From contig JBCCQN010000008.1 of NCBI GenBank assembly GCA_039024315.1, forward strand, positions 1-64,000: a stretch of 64,000 bases of DNA, in the 5' to 3' direction. Origin of the DNA: JBCAWW01 sp039024315 (lineage in GTDB: Bacteria; Bacteroidota; Bacteroidia; J057). Of this stretch, positions 16,663 to 26,100 are shown one piece after another. The notes below the pieces were generated by a model. That model was not told the DNA's origin and ran no database searches. It worked only from the letters and a program-made list of their open reading frames with translations. Position numbers and translations under genes: made by a program. The stretch's first letter is position 1; the number at the start of each line of letters is the position of its first letter.

Positions 16663-18159
16663 TTAGCGAGCGTCCCACCATACTTTGGTAGTAAACTCAT
16701 CTACCCCCTGACGAGCGTTCGCAGCGTTGATATTGACTTCATTCACCCCATACTCCGCAGCTGGATAGCGCAGACGGCGAGGAATTTGGCTATTCGCTTC
16801 ATTTCCAGGGAAATCTACTGGAACCAAATCAGGGTAGCCAGTACGACGGTAGTTAGCATAAGCTTCATACTCATTCCAGAAAGTAGCAGCCCAGTACTGC
16901 TCACCGATTTGCTCCATGGCATTGGCGGCATCATAAGGGTTGTTAGCTAAATAGGTATCAATATCTGCGTCATCAATTGCTAAGGAAGCATCATACAATT
17001 CGCCCCATTGCTTCATTGCAGCACGTACACCATTTTCATAGTGAGTGGCAGCATCACCAGAAGCCCAGCCGCGCTCTACTGCCTCAGCTAGTAGCAGTTC
17101 TACTTCAGCATAAGACTGGAACATCATTGGAGACTCAAGTAGCGCAATCTGACGATTGACACGACTATAAGTTTCTAAGTCAGTTCCACCAGGATAAGTT
17201 TCTAAAGTGGTAGTAGTGAACCCATTTGGCAATCCTTTTTGTGCACCTCCAGAGGCTACAACACCTAGTACGTTTAGACGGGGATCGCCTTTACCATCCA
17301 TCCAATCAACAAAAGTCGCTGATAGACGCTGGTTGTCATCTGCATTAAAAACTTCACCAACACCATTACGGTTAATACCGCTAGGTCCGTCTTGATGTTT
17401 GACAAGCGCCGATTCACTGATAGAGGTCATCACACCTCCTGTAGTAGCCTTACCGACATATTCCTGTGCTAAGGCAGGATCAACTTCAGAACAACGCATC
17501 GCTAAGCGAAGCATTAAAGAATATGCATACTTTTTCCAAAGCGCAAAGTCTCCATCATAAATAAGATCACCAGGGACTTCATCAGCACCAGCACCCAAAG
17601 CATTAGCTGCTTCGTCAAGTTCCTTAAGCATATCACGATAGATATCTTCCTGTGAGTCATATACAGGATTAAAAATCCCTTCAATAAAGCCTTTGCCTGC
17701 TTCAGAATATGGAATATCTCCATATAGATCAGTGATTCTATGAAAAGCAGCTACTCTCCAAATACGCGTGATCTGATAAAGATTAGCGTACTCAGGATCG
17801 CCATTAGTCTTATCAAGGATATCAGTAATTTCCTTAATATAATTACGATAGGCACGTTCCCAAAGGGAGGCTGAATAGCCTTGATTATAAAGATACTTAT
17901 CCCCTGACCAATAGTTTGGAAGAGCCGCTAAGTGCTGTACCATTGTCGAAGAATAGATCAAGATCGCCCGCCAGTTTTCATAACGCTCCCCAGAAGTTTG
18001 CAATTGTGCATAAGAAAGGAGGTAGTTATAATCTAACTCGTTGATCGCATTGGGATTAGTGTTTAGCTCCGCAAATCCCTGATCACAGGAACTCATCGGA
18101 AGCGCCACTATGGCCAATAACAACCAGAGCTTATTTATGCTTTTTTTGAAAAGTTTCAT
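16663..18159 (-). CDS. SusD/RagB-family outer-membrane lipoprotein
   Basis: The ATG at 18159 (498 aa) is preferred; the frame extends three codons to a TTG. The signal ends in the lipobox MSSC with C25. The next region (FAELNTNPNAINELDYNYLL) is characteristic of the SusD-like-2 subfamily. The rest is a helical TPR-like scaffold with LLLAEAVERGW (the conserved L-x-E-A-x-x-R segment) and a C-terminal RRLRYPAAEYGVN. SusD proteins form the lid on the SusC channel and capture the substrate at the cell surface. It follows susC by 9 nt. The substrate may be peptide or glycan; no glycosidase is in this cluster. Confidence 0.93.
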   Translation of the reverse strand: MKLFKKSINKLWLLLAIVALPMSSCDQGFAELNTNPNAINELDYNYLLSYAQLQTSGERYENWRAILIYSSTMVQHLAALPNYWSGDKYLYNQGYSASLWERAYRNYIKEITDILDKTNGDPEYANLYQITRIWRVAAFHRITDLYGDIPYSEAGKGFIEGIFNPVYDSQEDIYRDMLKELDEAANALGAGADEVPGDLIYDGDFALWKKYAYSLMLRLAMRCSEVDPALAQEYVGKATTGGVMTSISESALVKHQDGPSGINRNGVGEVFNADDNQRLSATFVDWMDGKGDPRLNVLGVVASGGAQKGLPNGFTTTTLETYPGGTDLETYSRVNRQIALLESPMMFQSYAEVELLLAEAVERGWASGDAATHYENGVRAAMKQWGELYDASLAIDDADIDTYLANNPYDAANAMEQIGEQYWAATFWNEYEAYANYRRTGYPDLVPVDFPGNEANSQIPRRLRYPAAEYGVNEVNINAANARQGVDEFTTKVWWDAR

Positions 18160-18168
18160 TGCTTTCAA

Positions 18169-21100
18169 TTAAAATTTGAGGTTAAGGTTCACTCCGTAGC
18201 TACGAGAAGCAGGTACTCCAAACATTTCAAGACCCTGCGCATTGCCATTCGTGTAGGTAGATTCTGGGTCGATATTTTCAGCTTTAGACCAAAGTAACGC
18301 CAGATTACGACCTACAAGCGAAACAGAAATTCCTGAGAAAGGAGTTTTTTCCATGATGCTGTTTGGTAGGCTATAGCCAAAGCTGATCTGACGAAGCTTG
18401 GCAAAGTCAGCAGACTCAACAAATTGGTCAGTGATGTTAAAGGCGATACGCTGGTAGTAATCCTGAGCCGTAACGTTAGTCGAGATAGACTCATAGATTG
18501 GATTATTATCAGGATCGGTACCCGTTTGAGTTACCCCAGAAATAGCAAAATCACCATTACGGCCTTCAAGTGTCTGCTTATGGAGACCTCGAGAAGTATT
18601 GTAAGCATTAGTTGCATTGTAGATAAAGCCGCCAGTCTTCATGTCAAGCAAGAAACTCAAACGGAATCCTTTATAGGTAAACTCATTGATTAAACCAAAG
18701 GTATTAGGGTGTACACCTGTACCTAAAGGTCCAAACTCACCACGAACTGGTAATCCATCACCATCATATACAAGGTTGCCAGCATCATCCACTGCTTGTG
18801 AAAAGCCCATTATTTGGCTGTAAGGTAGACCTACTACATGGTGAATGTAAGCATTACGAGTGCGGCTTTCTGATACCCGAATATCTTCAACGCCTTCGCC
18901 AAGATCATCTACAGTATTATTGTTTTGAGCAAAATTGAAGGTTACATCCCAACGGAAATCATTCGTTTTGACAGGCGTACCTGTTATCAATAACTCCACC
19001 CCTCGGTTAGTCATTTGTCCTACTCTCAAGATCGCATTACTATAGCCAGAAGCTTCAGAGATGGAAGCTGGCAAAAGATCCCCTTGAGAAACTTTGTTGT
19101 AGTAGGCAAAGTCGATTCCAAAACGGTTATTAAACAAACGTATGTCTGCTCCAACTTCAAACTCCGTAACGGTCGGAGGCGAAGGTGAAAGTGGAGGAAT
19201 AGTACCCCCATTGATACGTCCTAGGGGACGACCAAGGTGCCCACCTACTAATGCATAAGGGAGAGTCAAAGCGTATGGTCCAACTGCTCCGGTGTTTGCA
19301 ACTTGAGCCCAAGAAGCACGCACTTTCGCAAAGCTAATTGCTGTAGGCAATTCCACAGCGTCAGAAAGTACAAAGCTAAGCGCAAAAGAAGGATAGAACT
19401 CAGAATTATCGAATGGGATACTAGCTCCCTCAGGAGCGTTGAGTACAGAGAACCAGTCCTGACGCCCCGTAGTGGTCAAGTACAGATACCCACCGTAGTT
19501 AATCTCAGCAGAATAGAATAGCGAGTTGATCGCTAGTTCATTGAAACCAAAACTACCATTACGGATAGACACATTCGCTAAACTGTGGACAAATGGCACT
19601 TCAAGAGGAGAACCACTGACCCCAACAGATTCATTTTTACGATACATCTGATTACCACCAACAAATACGTCGTAGCCAAAGCCATTGTCAAAAGTTTGGT
19701 TTGAACCTAAGAGGAAGTCAGCGTTAGTTTCTACGAAACGAGAAATGCCTTCATTGATACTACCCAATGGACTAAAAGCAGTACCATAAGGAGTCCACCC
19801 TTGGGTCTTACGGTTAAATCCGTCCATCCCAACACGACCTTGTAGGTACAACCAGTCAGTAAACTCATAACGTAGTAGGAAAGAACCTAATAGACGCTCT
19901 CTGAAGTCATTTTGGTAGAACTGATGTGCTGCCCAATAAGGGTTAGTTACGAAGATGTTATCGTTAAACTGAAGCTCATTTCCATCAGGCTGTGCCCCCA
20001 GCTTGTTAGGATCTCCTTGTAGATCAAGTACATTAATGTTTGGAGGCAAAGAGTTAACAGTATAGTTTGCATTACCTGGAGAGTCAGATAAACGAGGACG
20101 ATTTTGCACATTCTGACGGCTATAACTAGCTGTTACGCGGGCAATCAGACGATCCATAGGACGCGCTTGAATATTAGCTGTAAAGGTATTACGCGTCAAT
20201 CCAGCATTTGGCACTACATCCTCATTGTCGAGATTAGAAGCAGAAAAACGGAAATTATACTTTTCACTTCCGCCAGTTAAAGCCAAAGTATTCGTAAAAG
20301 TCGTTCCGGTACGATAGAAATTACTTATGTTATTAGGTACATAAGAATAAGGACGCGCAACACCATCAAACTGTACCACACTAGAACCATCTAGTGGAGC
20401 TCCCCAAGAATTGAGACCGTTTTCTAATGCGATTTCCTGACTAGCAGGCGCGACCCCACGATCACCACTACCGTACTCTCTTTGAAAGTCAGTAAAGTCT
20501 AATACTTGATCAGCCATAAAGTTGGAATTGATTTCAACGCCGATTCCTTTACGGTTAACCCCACCTTTAGTAGTAATCAAGATTACCCCATTACCAGCTC
20601 GAGAACCATAAAGTGCCGCGGCAGTCGCTCCTTTCAAAACAGACATCGTTTCGATATCATCGGGATTCAAAGAAGAAATACCATCTCCTTGGTCTGATCC
20701 ACCCCACATACCGGCAGAACCGAGGTTTGTGTTATCAATCGGTACCCCATCCACTACGAATAGCGGCTGGTTGTTACCAGAGATAGAACTGTTACCACGA
20801 ATAGTAATACGAGTAGAACCTGCTTTACCAGTAGCAGGAGAAGCAACGTTCACACCAGCCACACGACCGGCGAGAGAGTTACCTACGTTTACTTCGCGCG
20901 CTTCCACGAAGTTTGAGCCATCTACCTCTGTTACAGAATACCCGAGCGCTTTTTTCTCACGGGCAATACCGAAAGCGGTAATGACAACCTCATCTGTAGC
21001 TAAATCACCAGAAATCAAAGTAATAGCAACAGTCGAACGGCCATCAATCTTTACTTCCTGAGTCTCATAACCAAGATAAGAAAACACCAAAGTGCCATCA

Positions 21101-21336
21101 CTTGGTGCAGGAATGCTGTATTTACCAGCATCATCAGTCAAAGCTCCCGTAGTAGAGCCTTTCACTGTTACAGTAACCCCCACTAGAGGGTCTTCAGTAT
21201 CAGAAGCTGTTACAGTCCCCGATACTGTTCCGGACTGGGCATGAAGTCCCAGACTCAACATCATTGCTGCTAACAGCGAGAGTAGTCGCGTCGGACTCAT
21301 CCAGCTGGGCAAACAATTTAGTCGGTTGTTTTTCAT
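18169..21336 (-). CDS. SusC/RagA-family TonB-linked outer-membrane transporter
   Basis: This 1055-aa protein starts with a signal peptide, then a carboxypeptidase-like regulatory domain (GTVSGTVTASDTEDPLVGVT, about 36-110). A TonB box region (TDEVVITAFGIAREKK) and plug domain follow, with QPLFVVDGVPIDN and DIETMSVLKGATAAALYGSR, the SusC-specific signatures. The remaining 750 residues form the 22-strand barrel and end in an aromatic-rich strand (SYGVNLNLKF). It imports a bound nutrient with energy from TonB-ExbBD. With susD it forms the pair; no adjacent anti-sigma or two-component regulator is visible, so control is not evident. Confidence 0.96.
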   Translation of the reverse strand: MKNNRLNCLPSWMSPTRLLSLLAAMMLSLGLHAQSGTVSGTVTASDTEDPLVGVTVTVKGSTTGALTDDAGKYSIPAPSDGTLVFSYLGYETQEVKIDGRSTVAITLISGDLATDEVVITAFGIAREKKALGYSVTEVDGSNFVEAREVNVGNSLAGRVAGVNVASPATGKAGSTRITIRGNSSISGNNQPLFVVDGVPIDNTNLGSAGMWGGSDQGDGISSLNPDDIETMSVLKGATAAALYGSRAGNGVILITTKGGVNRKGIGVEINSNFMADQVLDFTDFQREYGSGDRGVAPASQEIALENGLNSWGAPLDGSSVVQFDGVARPYSYVPNNISNFYRTGTTFTNTLALTGGSEKYNFRFSASNLDNEDVVPNAGLTRNTFTANIQARPMDRLIARVTASYSRQNVQNRPRLSDSPGNANYTVNSLPPNINVLDLQGDPNKLGAQPDGNELQFNDNIFVTNPYWAAHQFYQNDFRERLLGSFLLRYEFTDWLYLQGRVGMDGFNRKTQGWTPYGTAFSPLGSINEGISRFVETNADFLLGSNQTFDNGFGYDVFVGGNQMYRKNESVGVSGSPLEVPFVHSLANVSIRNGSFGFNELAINSLFYSAEINYGGYLYLTTTGRQDWFSVLNAPEGASIPFDNSEFYPSFALSFVLSDAVELPTAISFAKVRASWAQVANTGAVGPYALTLPYALVGGHLGRPLGRINGGTIPPLSPSPPTVTEFEVGADIRLFNNRFGIDFAYYNKVSQGDLLPASISEASGYSNAILRVGQMTNRGVELLITGTPVKTNDFRWDVTFNFAQNNNTVDDLGEGVEDIRVSESRTRNAYIHHVVGLPYSQIMGFSQAVDDAGNLVYDGDGLPVRGEFGPLGTGVHPNTFGLINEFTYKGFRLSFLLDMKTGGFIYNATNAYNTSRGLHKQTLEGRNGDFAISGVTQTGTDPDNNPIYESISTNVTAQDYYQRIAFNITDQFVESADFAKLRQISFGYSLPNSIMEKTPFSGISVSLVGRNLALLWSKAENIDPESTYTNGNAQGLEMFGVPASRSYGVNLNLKF

Positions 21337-21719
21337 AATAGCGTAGTTAGTTAATAGATGAAAAAGACAACTTATAGTAAAAATTTAATATCCTTGAGTT
21401 GAGCGTAATCGATTGCATCACCTGGCAGCTATTCAGGTTTTGTCCAATCGAAGACTAGAAACCACTAGGGTTCCAAGCCAAAATTAATTCTAATATATAA
21501 ATGGAATGGGTTGTGTAAAGTAGTTGAGCATAGAGTTAGAGTAGTAGTTGAAAGTAGCTTAATTACTCAATATAGGGATTCTTTTTATTTCACTCCAATC
21601 TCATGCGTATTTTATTCGGCAGAAAGTTATTAGTCATCGTTGATTTGCCTTCTATGCTCGACATACGACTGATGTAACTTTTGCCGCTCCCTACGTTAGG
21701 AAAGTAAGTATCCCCCACT
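21337..21719. other. Divergent control region between susC and the DUF4846 gene
   Basis: This 383-bp AT-rich region has no gene. It must hold the susC promoter on the minus strand and that of the DUF4846 gene on the plus strand. CAAAATTA at 21479-21486 is the complement of TAATTTTG and fits the Bacteroidota -7 consensus TAnnTTTG for susC, but no TTTG box stands at the expected spacing. Confidence 0.4.
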
Positions 21720-22574
21720 ATGCAGATTCATTTTTTTGTTTGGGCCAGCATATGGCTAGCTCAGCTCTCCCCTAGTCTACCTCCGAGCATTCCCTACGCT
21801 TGGACTACCGCTGTTGATAGTACCCAATTCTTGGAACGCCGGATTCCGACTCCAGTAGGTTACGAGAGATTAGCCGTAGCCGAAAACAGCTTTGCCCATT
21901 GGTTACGCTTCTTGCCCCTCAAGCCCGGTCGGCCCTCAGTAAGACTCTACAACGGCCAGCTCAAAAGCAATCAATCTGCTCACCATGCCCTAATCAATAT
22001 TGACGTAGGGAAGCGCGATCTTCAGCAGTGTGCCGACGCTGTCATGCGCCTCAAAGCCGAATATGACTATGCTGCTCAAGCCTATGATCGCATCAAATTT
22101 CGCTTTACTAGCGGCGATGAGGCCGCCTACACCCGTTGGCAAGCTGGTTATCGACCGCGCATCAACGGCAATACTGTCAATTGGGTGAAGACGCATGCTC
22201 CCTCTTCTTCCCACGCTTCGTTCCGCTCCTACATGGACATAGTTTTTAGTTATGCAGGCACCTATTCTTTGGCCCGAGATTTACCAGCACGTAGTGATAA
22301 TGCGCCCATTCAGGCAGGGGAGATTTTTATCAAAGGTGGCTTTCCAGGACACGCCGTGATCGTGATCGATGTAGCGGTGGATAGCTCCTCCGGCGAACGC
22401 TTATTCTTATTGGCCCAAAGCTATATGCCTGCTCAAGAAATGCATATCCTACGCAACCCTAACGATCCTCAGCTCAGCCCATGGTATCGTTCCCGACCAG
22501 GGCCCCTTACTACCCCCGAATGGCGCTTCCCAGCCCACTCACGTAAGTACTTCCCCGATTTACTCGACCAATGA
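21720..22574 (+). CDS. DUF4846-type exported protein
   Basis: This 284-aa protein starts with a hydrophobic signal-like segment. It has YAWTTAVDSTQFLERRIPTP at the start of the domain, then FAHWLRFLPLKPGRPSVRLYNG and QCADAVMRLKAEY-, and ends with GEIFIKGGFPGHAVIVIDVA and QSYMPAQEMHIL. I recognise this pattern as DUF4846, a domain of unknown function found in Bacteroidota. The GHAV sequence with following histidine and aspartate residues resembles a papain-like NlpC/CHAP-type active site, but no confident catalytic cysteine is seen. It is monocistronic or leads into the ABC transporter genes 61 bp downstream. Confidence 0.7.
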   Translation: MQIHFFVWASIWLAQLSPSLPPSIPYAWTTAVDSTQFLERRIPTPVGYERLAVAENSFAHWLRFLPLKPGRPSVRLYNGQLKSNQSAHHALINIDVGKRDLQQCADAVMRLKAEYDYAAQAYDRIKFRFTSGDEAAYTRWQAGYRPRINGNTVNWVKTHAPSSSHASFRSYMDIVFSYAGTYSLARDLPARSDNAPIQAGEIFIKGGFPGHAVIVIDVAVDSSSGERLFLLAQSYMPAQEMHILRNPNDPQLSPWYRSRPGPLTTPEWRFPAHSRKYFPDLLDQ

Positions 22575-22635
22575 TGACTAAACTTCGACTAATAGCAAGG
22601 AACACCGCTTAAGATTTTTTTATTTAGCATCTACG

Positions 22636-23328
22636 ATGCTACGTCTACAAAACATCCACAAGTCCTACCCCATAGGTCAGCAGTCTCTCCACGTGCTCAA
22701 AGGGATTGACATCGATATCCAAAGCGGGGAACTCGTATCTATCATGGGCTCTTCCGGTTCAGGTAAATCTACTCTCCTTAATATCTTAGGTATCCTCGAT
22801 AATTATGACGAAGGTTCCTATTATATCGGGGATACGCTGATCAAAAACCTCTCTGAAACCAAAGCCGCTGTTTATCGCAATCAATTTATCGGCTTTATTT
22901 TTCAGTCCTTCAATCTGATCTCCTTTAAGAGTGCTCGCGAAAACGTAGCCCTTCCGCTTTACTATCAAAATGTCAGTCGCCGCAAGCGTAATGCCTTGGC
23001 CGAAGAATACCTAGACAAAGTGGGGCTCCTCGCCTGGGCAGATCATCTACCCAATGAAATGTCAGGGGGGCAAAAACAACGCGTAGCTATCGCACGAGCC
23101 TTGATCTCACAACCACAAATGATCCTAGCCGATGAGCCTACAGGAGCCCTAGACACCAAAACCTCCCATGAGGTTATGCAAGTCCTACACGACATCAATG
23201 ATGATGGCATTACCGTCGTCATTGTAACGCACGAACATGATATCTCCGAAATGACCAAAAGAGTCATTCATCTGCGAGATGGTCTGATCGAAAGAGAAGA
23301 AAAACGAGATTTGATTATTCGTCCTTAA
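22636..23328 (+). CDS. MacB/LolD-type ABC transporter ATP-binding protein
   Basis: This 230-aa ATPase has Walker A GSSGSGKST (38-46), Q-loop FQSFNLI, signature MSGGQKQR (142-149), Walker B MILADEPTGALD (162-173) and the switch histidine in VTHEHD. The spacing and the TGALD sequence place it in the MacB/LolD/FtsE family. It works with the two permeases that follow. Such systems use ATP to drive export from the periplasm, or lipoprotein release, in mechanotransmission style. An element A arm lies in the 54-bp gap before the first permease. Confidence 0.93.
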   Translation: MLRLQNIHKSYPIGQQSLHVLKGIDIDIQSGELVSIMGSSGSGKSTLLNILGILDNYDEGSYYIGDTLIKNLSETKAAVYRNQFIGFIFQSFNLISFKSARENVALPLYYQNVSRRKRNALAEEYLDKVGLLAWADHLPNEMSGGQKQRVAIARALISQPQMILADEPTGALDTKTSHEVMQVLHDINDDGITVVIVTHEHDISEMTKRVIHLRDGLIEREEKRDLIIRP

Positions 23329-23330
23329 TG

Positions 23331-23350
23331 ATTGCTTCGCAGAACGCTCA
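23331..23350. repeat. Element A single arm, intergenic
   Basis: ATTGCTTCGCAGAACGCTCA lies directly after the ATPase stop codon (23326-23328) and before the first permease. Only one arm is present. Confidence 0.75.
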
Positions 23351-23382
23351 CCCCTTTGTAACCAGCTCCAATTCAAGCATAG

Positions 23383-24669
23383 ATGTTTGACCTCGACAAA
23401 TGGCAGGAAATATTTGAAACGATCCGACGCAATCGGCTACGTACCTTATTGACTGGTTTTAGTGTGGGCTGGGGCATCTTTATGTTGGTCCTCCTTTTGG
23501 GAGCGGGCAAAGGGCTCGAAAATGGCGTTACCCGCGAGATTGCTTCTGACGCAATCAATAGCATCTTCATCTTTCCCGGCCGCACCGCCGAAGCTTACAA
23601 AGGATATAAAGCAGGCCGCCGCATTCGGTTTACCAATGATGACTATGAACTTATCAAGAATGGTATCCCCGAGGTAGAATATATTTCTTCCCGCTTTTAC
23701 ATCCCCGGCACACCTATCATCTCTAGACAAAACAATTTTGGCAGTTTTAGCATCCGCTGTGTCCATCCTGGCCACCAACAAGTAGAAAATACTGCTATCG
23801 ACTTGGGCCGTTATTTAACCGAAAGAGATTTGAGCGATTACCGTAAAGTCGCTGTTATTGGACGCAGGGTAAGGGATGCACTCTTTGGAGAAGGAGTTAA
23901 CCCCATTGGCCAAGACATTAAGATCAACAACTTTGCGTTCACCGTTGTAGGTGTCAGCAAAGAATCTATCGCCGACGCTGGTGAAGAAGAAGTCATCTAT
24001 TTGCCTATCACTACTGCCCAACGCATCTTCAACGGCAAAAATGAAATCAACCGCATCATCTTTACGATGGGCGATGCTACTTTAGACGAGAGCAAAGATA
24101 TCGCGAGAAGGGTAAGACAGCTGGTCGCCGAACGCCACCACTTTAATCCTAAGGATCGCCAAGCTATTTGGGTTCGTAATAACATCGAAAATTTTCAGGA
24201 GTTCCAAAATGTGATGATGGGCATGCGGATATTCATTTGGTTTATCGCCGTAGGGACCCTCATGGCGGGCATTATTGGGGTAGGTAATATTATGCTGATA
24301 GTGGTCAAAGAACGTACGAAAGAAATTGGGATTAGAAAAGCTTTGGGAGCTACCCCAAACTCTATTATTGGTTTGATATTGCAAGAGTCCGTTTTCATTA
24401 CCACGATCTCGGGCTACCTTGGCATATTACTGGGCATTGCTACCCTTGAATTTTACAATAGCGGGGTTTGGCTAGAGCTTTTTCAAAGCTTCAATATGAT
24501 GCAAGGAGTTGATCTCAATGCAATAGACATCTTTTACAATCCTAGTATCGATCTTGGCGTAGCCTTCAGAGCGATGATTCTGCTAGTGGTAGCAGGGGCT
24601 TTTGCAGGCTTGATGCCGGCTTATCGAGCCGCGAAGATTCGTCCTATAGTAGCCCTGAGAGAAGAATAA
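23383..24669 (+). CDS. MacB-type ABC transporter permease (first)
   Basis: This 428-aa protein has the MacB/FtsX layout: one transmembrane helix near residues 18-40, a large periplasmic MacB_PCD domain (about 45-270), and three C-terminal helices in the FtsX domain (MFISL-type segment, GIIGVGNIMLIVVKERTKEIG at the coupling helix, and a last helix before the RAAKIRPIVALREE tail). The coupling sequence KERTKEIGIRKALGA is the hallmark of the family. It is paired with the next gene, whose product is a homologue, so the transporter is probably a heterodimer. Confidence 0.92.
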   Translation: MFDLDKWQEIFETIRRNRLRTLLTGFSVGWGIFMLVLLLGAGKGLENGVTREIASDAINSIFIFPGRTAEAYKGYKAGRRIRFTNDDYELIKNGIPEVEYISSRFYIPGTPIISRQNNFGSFSIRCVHPGHQQVENTAIDLGRYLTERDLSDYRKVAVIGRRVRDALFGEGVNPIGQDIKINNFAFTVVGVSKESIADAGEEEVIYLPITTAQRIFNGKNEINRIIFTMGDATLDESKDIARRVRQLVAERHHFNPKDRQAIWVRNNIENFQEFQNVMMGMRIFIWFIAVGTLMAGIIGVGNIMLIVVKERTKEIGIRKALGATPNSIIGLILQESVFITTISGYLGILLGIATLEFYNSGVWLELFQSFNMMQGVDLNAIDIFYNPSIDLGVAFRAMILLVVAGAFAGLMPAYRAAKIRPIVALREE

Positions 24670-24678
24670 AATTACCCT

Positions 24679-25920
24679 ATGTTCGATATAGACAAGTGGC
24701 AAGAAATCATGCACTCACTACTGAGGAGTCCTCTACGGACCTTCCTCACAGCTTTGGGTATCTTCTGGGGCATGTTCATGCTGATTGTGATGATGGGCGC
24801 CGGCAATGGACTAGAAAGTGGAGTACGCCAAGACATGGGCGGGCGTTCGACCAACAGTCTCTTTATTTGGACTCGTCGTACCACCCAACCCTACAAAGGC
24901 TTTCAACCAGGCCGCCGCTTTAGTTTGACCAATGATGATTATGATGTCCTTCCTGAATTACTACCAAAGGCAGAATATATTTGCCCCCGCAGCGATTTTT
25001 CAGGCACCATCACCAGAACGAACAAAACGGGTGCCTTCGAGGTAGCAGGTGATTATCCAGACATTCAGTACGTAGAGCCTATGCTCATTTCTTCAGGACG
25101 TTTTCTCAACCAGCTTGATATCAAGGAAACGCGCAAAGTATGTGTGATCGGCAAAAGAGTACGTGAACTTATGTTTGAGGAGGACGAAGAGCCCATCGGC
25201 GATTACCTCAAAATCAATGGCACCTATTTTCAAGTAGTGGGGGTGTTTAATACTCGGGCTACCGGCGGGCGGGCCGAACGCGAAACCCAAAAGATTTTTG
25301 TGCCCTTTAGTACCTTTCAAAAGGCCTTTAACTATGGCAATCGCATCAACTACTTTGCGATTACCGCCAAACCTGGTGAGAGCGGAGCAGAATTGGAGAA
25401 GGAGGCCTTAGCCATATTACAAAAACGCCATTCAATATCACCAGAGGATGAGCGAGCTTTTGGACATTACAATATGGAAGAAGAGTTTGAAGAAATCGAG
25501 AATGTCTTTTTTGGCATCCGCTCGATCTCTTGGATCGTTGGATTTTTCACCTTACTGGCCGGTGCAATCGGTATCAGTAACATTATGCTGGTTACGGTCA
25601 AAGAACGAACCAAGGAGTTTGGCATTCGGAGAGCTCTGGGGGCAAAGCCTTTTTCGATCATCAGTCAAGTAGTAGCAGAAGCGATCATATTGACTGTTTT
25701 GGCAGGGTATATTGGATTATTACTAGGGATGGGGCTTCTAGAATTGGTAGCAATACTTATAGAAGGACTAGATACGGGCATGTTTGGAACCCCCTTCATT
25801 GATATAAGTTTGGCTTTAAGAGCCTTGGTGATATTGATGGGAGCTGGCTTGCTAGCGGGCCTGATTCCAGCCCAAAGGGCGGTGAGAGTTCGACCGGTGG
25901 AAGCCCTGAGAGCGGAATAG
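24679..25920 (+). CDS. MacB-type ABC transporter permease (second)
   Basis: This 413-aa protein is a paralogue of the preceding permease (both begin MFD-DKWQEI and both have the FtsX coupling motif, here KERTKEFGIRRALGAKP). It has an N-terminal helix, a periplasmic domain of about 220 residues and three C-terminal helices, ending RPVEALRAE. It starts 9 nt after the first permease. The stop codon (25918-25920) is immediately followed by six copies of an octamer repeat. Function: second half of the membrane unit of the efflux system. Confidence 0.92.
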   Translation: MFDIDKWQEIMHSLLRSPLRTFLTALGIFWGMFMLIVMMGAGNGLESGVRQDMGGRSTNSLFIWTRRTTQPYKGFQPGRRFSLTNDDYDVLPELLPKAEYICPRSDFSGTITRTNKTGAFEVAGDYPDIQYVEPMLISSGRFLNQLDIKETRKVCVIGKRVRELMFEEDEEPIGDYLKINGTYFQVVGVFNTRATGGRAERETQKIFVPFSTFQKAFNYGNRINYFAITAKPGESGAELEKEALAILQKRHSISPEDERAFGHYNMEEEFEEIENVFFGIRSISWIVGFFTLLAGAIGISNIMLVTVKERTKEFGIRRALGAKPFSIISQVVAEAIILTVLAGYIGLLLGMGLLELVAILIEGLDTGMFGTPFIDISLALRALVILMGAGLLAGLIPAQRAVRVRPVEALRAE

Positions 25921-25968
25921 TTGAGTTGTTGAGTTGTTGAGTTGTTGAGTTGTTGAGTTGTTGAGTTG
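25921..25968 (+). repeat. Tandem octamer array, 6 x TTGAGTTG
   Basis: Six exact copies of TTGAGTTG run without interruption from the base after the permease stop codon. The unit is not a multiple of three and lies between an ABC permease and the adaptor gene. Copy number could vary by slipped-strand mispairing. Confidence 0.9.
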
Positions 25969-26019
25969 AGTCTAGGAAAATTCAAAACTTCAACAAATCA
26001 AACCTTCAACCAATCGATT

Positions 26020-26040
26020 AAGCGTTCCACGCAGCGGTAA
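26020..26040. repeat. Element A single arm, intergenic
   Basis: AAGCGTTCCACGCAGCGGTA (26020-26039) lies in the gap between the second permease and the adaptor gene, 50 bp past the tandem octamers. Confidence 0.7.
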
Positions 26041-26100
26041 ACAAAAAAGAAACAAGCAAAAAATAAAGAGGTATTACGGACCTCACAATCAAGTGAATAG

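Noticed and set aside
21337..21719. A riboswitch or regulatory RNA leader before susC
   Set aside because: The stretch is AT-rich with no conserved stems; apart from a weak -7-like sequence nothing supports a structured RNA.
23383..25920. The two permease genes as one gene split by a frameshift
   Set aside because: Each has a full N-terminal helix, periplasmic domain and C-terminal FtsX domain, and clean start and stop codons. They are paralogues of a heterodimer.
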